Source of the DNA: Desulfitobacterium_A sp035539115
GTDB taxonomy: Bacteria; Bacillota; Desulfitobacteriia; Desulfitobacteriales; Desulfitobacteriaceae
Reading direction: 5' to 3'
Length of the DNA: 64,000 nucleotides
Assembly: GCF_035539115.1 (NCBI RefSeq)
Contig: NZ_DATLJA010000086.1
Span: 74,732-138,731 of the forward strand
In this document: positions 60,272 to 64,000 of the stretch, piece by piece
How the letters are laid out: every line of letters begins with the position of its first letter
How positions within the stretch are numbered: position 1 is the first letter of the stretch
Notes under the pieces: model-generated
What the model saw: the letters and a program-made list of their open reading frames with translations, nothing else
The model's database searches: none
What the model was told of the DNA's origin: nothing
Program-made: the position numbers and the translations under genes

Positions 60272-62110
60272 ATGGCTAAACGTTCATATTTTGAGGAAAT
60301 ACAAGAATTGGAGTCAACCTGGAATACGGTCCAGTCACACGAAGTTGTAATAAACCCGCCTGTTAAGGCTGATCTTTTTTCGGGTAGCGCTTGTTGTATA
60401 GGTTCGGGGGGCTCAATGGCCATCGCGAAATTATGGCAATTTGTGTTTGAAGAGTATCATCTCGGCATGGCAAAGACGGTGACGCCATATGAATTTAACC
60501 AATTTGATAGGGCTCCTGATACGGTTTTTCTTTTTTCTGCCAGCGGGAAAAATCATGATATATTGCAGGTGTTTAGATCGGCAGCGCGCAAGGACTGCAA
60601 AATTATCGTTTTTACGGTTAATGCCAATTCGGCTTTGGTTCGGCTTGCTAAATCTCTTCCTGATCAGTCTGTTGTTATCTACCCAAAAGTTTCTACCCCC
60701 AAGGATGGTTTTTTGGCAGTAAACTCCATTATTGCTATGGCCGGTATTATTGTAAAAGTTGCACAGAGTCTATTGGGGAAAGGAACTGTGGAAGATTCAC
60801 CGGTTGCTACTGCCTGCAAAGACCATCAGGAAAATGTCGATTTGATCAAGGCGTTAGATCATGTCCCTACGATTCAGATTATCGCTTCCGAATGGGGGAT
60901 ACCAGCAGGTCATGATTTGGAAACGCGTTTGGCGGAGTCTGGAGTTAGCCCTTGTTTCTTAACTGATCCACGGAATTTCGCCCATGGCCGCTTTATTTGG
61001 CTGGAAACGTATCGAGATTCTTTTGTAGTTTTGTTTGGAACCCCTCGTTCAAAGTCTTATATTCAAAGGTTTATTAAGAATTTGCCAGAGTTTATTACCC
61101 CTTACTCTATCTGCGCTCCGTATGGAGGGTTAGATGGAGCCGTCTATTGTTTAACCCGCTCCATGTTGCTTTTCTCTGAGTTGGCTAAGGCTAAGGCTAT
61201 CGATCCTGGAAAGCCTGCAGTTCCTGAATGGGGGCGGAAGCTGCATTCTTTGCGGTTAGGCTTGAAAGACATAGCAGGAGCAGGGGAAGAATTAGTGAAG
61301 GGGACAAGGGCTAGAGGGGCTAATTATCCGGCTCTGGAAATGACGTTTGTCGGGATAGTTTCGGATATCGATGGGACGTTACTCGAGACAGAAAACAGAT
61401 ATTCGGCTATTGGCGGAGATATTGGAAATGAGTTGAACCGCCTTTTGCAGGAAGGCCTGGTGCTGGCGTTTGCCACAGGAAGAGGGAAATCCGCTTTAGA
61501 ATTGTTAAGGAACTCTATATCTCAAGAATTTTGGCCCCAAGTTATTGTAGGATTATATAATGGAACACGAATTCTAAGGCTGGATGAGGACTTAGATGAG
61601 AAGCAAGCGTTGGAATGGGCGTCTTTGCCTTCCATTGCTTCTCTAGTTGAAGATCTATGCGGCAAAATACCTGGGACGGAATTAACAGTCAGACCGACTC
61701 AAATTACAGTGGCGGGAATTGAAAAAAATCAAAGAGATTTCCTTGAGCAGGAACTATCAAGAAACTTTGGACAGGGAACAAAGTTTATGAAATTTGAGCA
61801 TTCTGGACATTCATTGGATATCTTACCTTACTGGGCGAGTAAATTAAATGTCCTGGAAAATATGAGTCTTTTGCCGGAAAGGCAGGTCTTGTGTATTGGT
61901 GATCAAGGCCAGCTGGGTGGAAATGATGAGGAAATTTTAAGCTGGAAACCTTCGGCGAGTGTGGGGAAAGCCAGACCGGTATCCAATGCGTGTTTGTGGC
62001 TGGGCAAAGATGAGAGGTCGAGAGGTGAGCAGGGGATGCTGAGATTGCTTAAAGCTATTGAGCAGGTTGAGGGTGGTTTTAAACTGGACATCAAGAGTTT
62101 CAGTAATTGA
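60272..62110 (+). CDS. SIS-domain / HAD-phosphatase fusion
   Basis: 612 residues. Residues ~35-175 and ~195-310 form a tandem SIS phosphosugar-binding unit (ACCIGSGGSMAIAKLW, VFLFSASGKNHDIL, IASEWGIPAGHDLETRLAE). From ~360 a HAD hydrolase follows: nucleophile motif VSDIDGTLLETENRY, motif II region LAFATGRGKSALELL, and motif IV CIGDQGQLGGNDEEIL, with a Cof-type cap between. Double-SIS plus HAD in one chain is rare; it suggests isomerisation or sensing of a sugar phosphate followed by dephosphorylation. It is 114 bp from the previous gene and on the same strand. Confidence 0.8.
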   Translation: MAKRSYFEEIQELESTWNTVQSHEVVINPPVKADLFSGSACCIGSGGSMAIAKLWQFVFEEYHLGMAKTVTPYEFNQFDRAPDTVFLFSASGKNHDILQVFRSAARKDCKIIVFTVNANSALVRLAKSLPDQSVVIYPKVSTPKDGFLAVNSIIAMAGIIVKVAQSLLGKGTVEDSPVATACKDHQENVDLIKALDHVPTIQIIASEWGIPAGHDLETRLAESGVSPCFLTDPRNFAHGRFIWLETYRDSFVVLFGTPRSKSYIQRFIKNLPEFITPYSICAPYGGLDGAVYCLTRSMLLFSELAKAKAIDPGKPAVPEWGRKLHSLRLGLKDIAGAGEELVKGTRARGANYPALEMTFVGIVSDIDGTLLETENRYSAIGGDIGNELNRLLQEGLVLAFATGRGKSALELLRNSISQEFWPQVIVGLYNGTRILRLDEDLDEKQALEWASLPSIASLVEDLCGKIPGTELTVRPTQITVAGIEKNQRDFLEQELSRNFGQGTKFMKFEHSGHSLDILPYWASKLNVLENMSLLPERQVLCIGDQGQLGGNDEEILSWKPSASVGKARPVSNACLWLGKDERSRGEQGMLRLLKAIEQVEGGFKLDIKSFSN

Positions 62111-62204
62111 GAATGGTTTTGGCTATTCAGATGTGGATAGGAAAGGTTATAATAAACTGACAAGTTGCTTCATAATATAAGGAATATGTAATGGAGGTTG
62201 TAAA

Positions 62205-63245
62205 ATGACGGTTAGGGAAAGAACCGCTCCCCGTTTGCTTGGCGCAGGATTGGTTTGCCTGGATATTATCAATAGGGATGGCAAGGTTCAATACTATAAT
62301 GGGGGAAGTTGCGGTAATGTTGCTTCAGGACTGTCATTTTTGGGATGGGAGAACGCTGTTCTTATCGGCCAATATAAGGATGAAGCCGCTAAATTGTTGA
62401 ATTGCAATTTGGATGGATTGGGCGTAAAAAGGATTGAAGTTAAGCATGGGAGTTTAGCTACTCCAAGAATCATTGAGGAGTTTATCAATGGACCGCAAAA
62501 GGAGCATCGATTTTCTCTGGTCTGCCCTCGATGCGGCCGTGAACTACCTCGGTTAAGCCCCTTGCCTGAGAAGAGTGTTTGTTTTTTGGAACTCGATGAT
62601 TTTAATGTGTTCTACTCGGATAGGGCATCAAAAGGAATTGCTTTACTGAGAAAGCTGTTTAAGGATAAAGGGGCATGGACCGTTTATGAACCGAATAGTT
62701 CGAGAAATGTTAATAGCTTAGTAACCCATGCTCTTGATTCCCATATCGTTAAGTTTTCAGCAGCTAAAGTATCTATGGCTATAGCCGACACGATAAGAAA
62801 CGAGTCAACGCATGGTGCAACAGTACTTATCGTTCGCACCATGGGAGCGGAGGGGCTGGTGTACAGCTATCGCACGCGGAACAATACGATGTCTCAGTGG
62901 AAACATCTGGATGTTCAGCCTGTGCCTCATTTTGTGGATTCTTGTGGTGCTGGAGATTGGTGCACAGCCGGTATGCTCTATAGTTTAGTTCATAAGTATC
63001 CTAATTTCACAACGTATTTGACCCATCAGGACGTGGTGGCTTCCTTACAATATGGTCAAGCATTGTCTGCTATTTCCTGCTGTTTTCTTGGTGCCCAAGG
63101 CCTCATCTATTCTGATGTGAACGAAGAGATGGAGAAGAAATTATTGGGCGATCGTGCCAGATTATTTACGAACTCCTTGATTCCTGCTACTCCCTCTGAT
63201 ATTTTGAGCTCAGACAATTGCGAATTTTGTTTGTTGGAAAGGTGA
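62205..63245 (+). CDS. PfkB-family sugar/nucleoside kinase
   Basis: 346 residues; GGAGG before the ATG. The N-terminal substrate region GAGLVCLDIINRDG and GGSCGNVASGLSFLGW are ribokinase-like; the C-terminal catalytic loop is FVDSCGAGDWCTAGMLYSL (anion hole and general-base Asp). A small Cys pair CPRCGRE sits near residue 106-112. Members phosphorylate ribose, nucleosides, fructose-6-P or carbohydrate-like cofactors. Placement after the SIS-HAD fusion suggests both act on one sugar-phosphate or nucleoside metabolite. It is the last gene of the module. Confidence 0.85.
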   Translation: MTVRERTAPRLLGAGLVCLDIINRDGKVQYYNGGSCGNVASGLSFLGWENAVLIGQYKDEAAKLLNCNLDGLGVKRIEVKHGSLATPRIIEEFINGPQKEHRFSLVCPRCGRELPRLSPLPEKSVCFLELDDFNVFYSDRASKGIALLRKLFKDKGAWTVYEPNSSRNVNSLVTHALDSHIVKFSAAKVSMAIADTIRNESTHGATVLIVRTMGAEGLVYSYRTRNNTMSQWKHLDVQPVPHFVDSCGAGDWCTAGMLYSLVHKYPNFTTYLTHQDVVASLQYGQALSAISCCFLGAQGLIYSDVNEEMEKKLLGDRARLFTNSLIPATPSDILSSDNCEFCLLER

Positions 63246-63249
63246 ATCT

Positions 63250-63455
63250 ATTGGAATTGTGGATTAAAATTACATTCAGTGAACCGATTGCCCCAATAAG
63301 CAAAGTCGGTTCCGCTTAACGTATTGTCCAGTTGCTGTTCTAAAGTATTGGGGATCGCTCCTGACGCACCGAAAAGGGTGGCCTCGAGGAGAGTGGAGAA
63401 ATTATAGTTTAGCGTTTGATAATATATATTCTTTTGGATATAATTTCCTTAGAAA
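63250..63455 (-). other. Possible coding remnant
   Basis: An open minus-strand frame of ~66 codons without a start contains LLEATLFGASGAIPNTLEQQ and TDFAYWGNRFTECNF before its stop. The composition looks protein-like, but I recognise no family. Confidence 0.3.
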
Positions 63456-63490
63456 TAAAATGTCACCTATTAGGATGAATCAAAGTCAGA

Positions 63491-63528
63491 GAGCAAGGGA
63501 GTAACTAAAGATTTCCTTGCTCTTGTTA
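63491..63528 (+). terminator. Terminator after the module
   Basis: AGAGCAAGGGA and TCCTTGCTCT pair, followed by TGTTATTT. Confidence 0.65.
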
Positions 63529-63545
63529 TTTAAAAGGGCGCCCGC

Positions 63546-63596
63546 GGGGTCGTACCCTTACACGATGGGGAACAATTCTGACAATTGCAATGTAAC
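63546..63596. repeat. 51-bp direct repeat, right copy
   Basis: GGGGTCGTACCCTTACACGA through CAATTCTGACAATT to TGTAAC, same orientation as 55644-55694 (about 84% identical). Confidence 0.65.
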
Positions 63597-63631
63597 ACTA
63601 TCCGACTTTGATAAATTCAATAACAAGTTGA

Positions 63632-63778
63632 TCTACCATAAAGGACGCGATCAGATTTTTAGCCAAACAAGAAGGGGCTGTTCAAGGGCGTATCGCAAAA
63701 GGACTAACTGGTCTTTTAACAATTCCCCCGAGAGGCGACATAAAACAAATGAAAAGATCATATACATTCAGGCAATAA
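63632..63778 (+). pseudogene. RelE-type toxin fragment
   Basis: Frame reads TIKDAIRFLAKQEGAVQGRI and GLTGLLTIPPRGDIKQMK, the helical N-terminal half of RelE/ParE toxins; the beta-sheet half is lost after SYTFRQ and no start codon is present. A second toxin remnant next to a 51-bp repeat. Confidence 0.6.
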
Positions 63779-63803
63779 TTTTAAAGAATAGCAGTTTTAG
63801 ATT

Positions 63804-63835
63804 AAAAGCCTTTCATCATCGGATGGAGGGCTTTT
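63804..63835 (+). terminator. Hairpin at right end
   Basis: AAAAGCC...CATC and GATG...GGCTTTT pair; the remaining bases to 64000 show no gene. Confidence 0.5.
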
Positions 63836-64000
63836 AAGGTATAGAGGATTAGTGGCCGGATGCCGCAAGAATACTCGTTTTGTTCTAAAACTCGAAAACA
63901 AATTTTCATAGCAATATGACAGCAGAGTACGTTATAAGTTAAAATATATAATAAAGCAAGGCTTGTTTTAACGTTTGCTATGGGTCGTCTAATAGTGAAT

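Noticed and set aside
63517..63837. 106-residue ORF on the plus strand
   Set aside because: It runs through the 51-bp repeat and is in a different frame from the recognisable RelE fragment; no ribosome site.
1..64000. CRISPR array
   Set aside because: No regularly spaced identical short repeats were seen.

Overview
The window looks like chromosomal DNA of an anaerobic, spore-forming clostridial Firmicute of the Desulfosporosinus/Desulfitobacterium type. The evidence is the dgt, GerMN-lipoprotein, dnaG, rpoD neighbourhood, strong AGGAGG-type ribosome sites, TTG/GTG starts, moderate GC, and a selenium/molybdenum-dependent purine-degradation cluster. The genus is an inference; no 16S gene is present.

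1-5.2 kb is accessory and decayed: the end of an alpha/beta hydrolase, a palindromic MITE-like element, a GNAT acetyltransferase, an eroded IS91-type element (tyrosine recombinase plus transposase), another transposase tail, and an intact 2-dehydropantoate 2-reductase. Two repeat families run through 1.2-22.5 kb. One (three copies) ends in a hairpin whose arms co-vary between copies; the other (two copies) lies upstream of regulator genes.

5.2-12.6 kb holds a DeoR-type regulator with two DegT-type aminotransferases, then a MerR-type promoter driving an iron alcohol dehydrogenase, a frameshifted cupin, a flavodoxin and a carboxymuconolactone-decarboxylase-like gene cut off by a complete IS4-family element. 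An MFS transporter and dgt follow.

15.5-47.5 kb is a very complete anaerobic purine (xanthine/urate) degradation locus: three-subunit xanthine dehydrogenase, YgfK, purine permease, SsnA, three fold-type-II PLP enzymes including YgeX, RidA, YgeY, YgeW, carbamate kinase, dihydropyrimidinase/HyuA, an XdhD-like fused hydroxylase, and XdhC/YqeB maturation factors. Two YgeV-like sigma-54 activators and four good -24/-12 promoters imply sigma-54 control. A MerR, acyl-CoA dehydrogenase, acyl-CoA ligase unit sits inside it. The expected chain is purine uptake, hydroxylation or reduction, ring opening, 2,3-diaminopropionate cleavage, and ATP from carbamoyl phosphate.

47.6-52.1 kb is core: GerMN lipoprotein, dnaG, rpoD and tRNAs Asn, Met/Ile2, Glu, Val. 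The tRNA-Val 3' end is the attachment site of a 3.3 kb integrated element (52.1-55.4 kb) with 65-bp direct repeats, paired putative arm-type sites, a dead integrase and an XRE/ImmA-IrrE/PIN operon.

56.0-63.2 kb is the most unusual region: a co-directional six-gene module of a membrane-anchored dCTP-deaminase/dUTPase-like protein, a PRTase-like protein, a P-loop ATPase, an unrecognised protein, a SIS-HAD fusion and a PfkB kinase. It is flanked by diverged 51-bp direct repeats and broken RelE/ParE toxin genes. I read it as a nucleotide or sugar-phosphate-centred conflict (defence) system with an eroded 5' end; the function is inferred.
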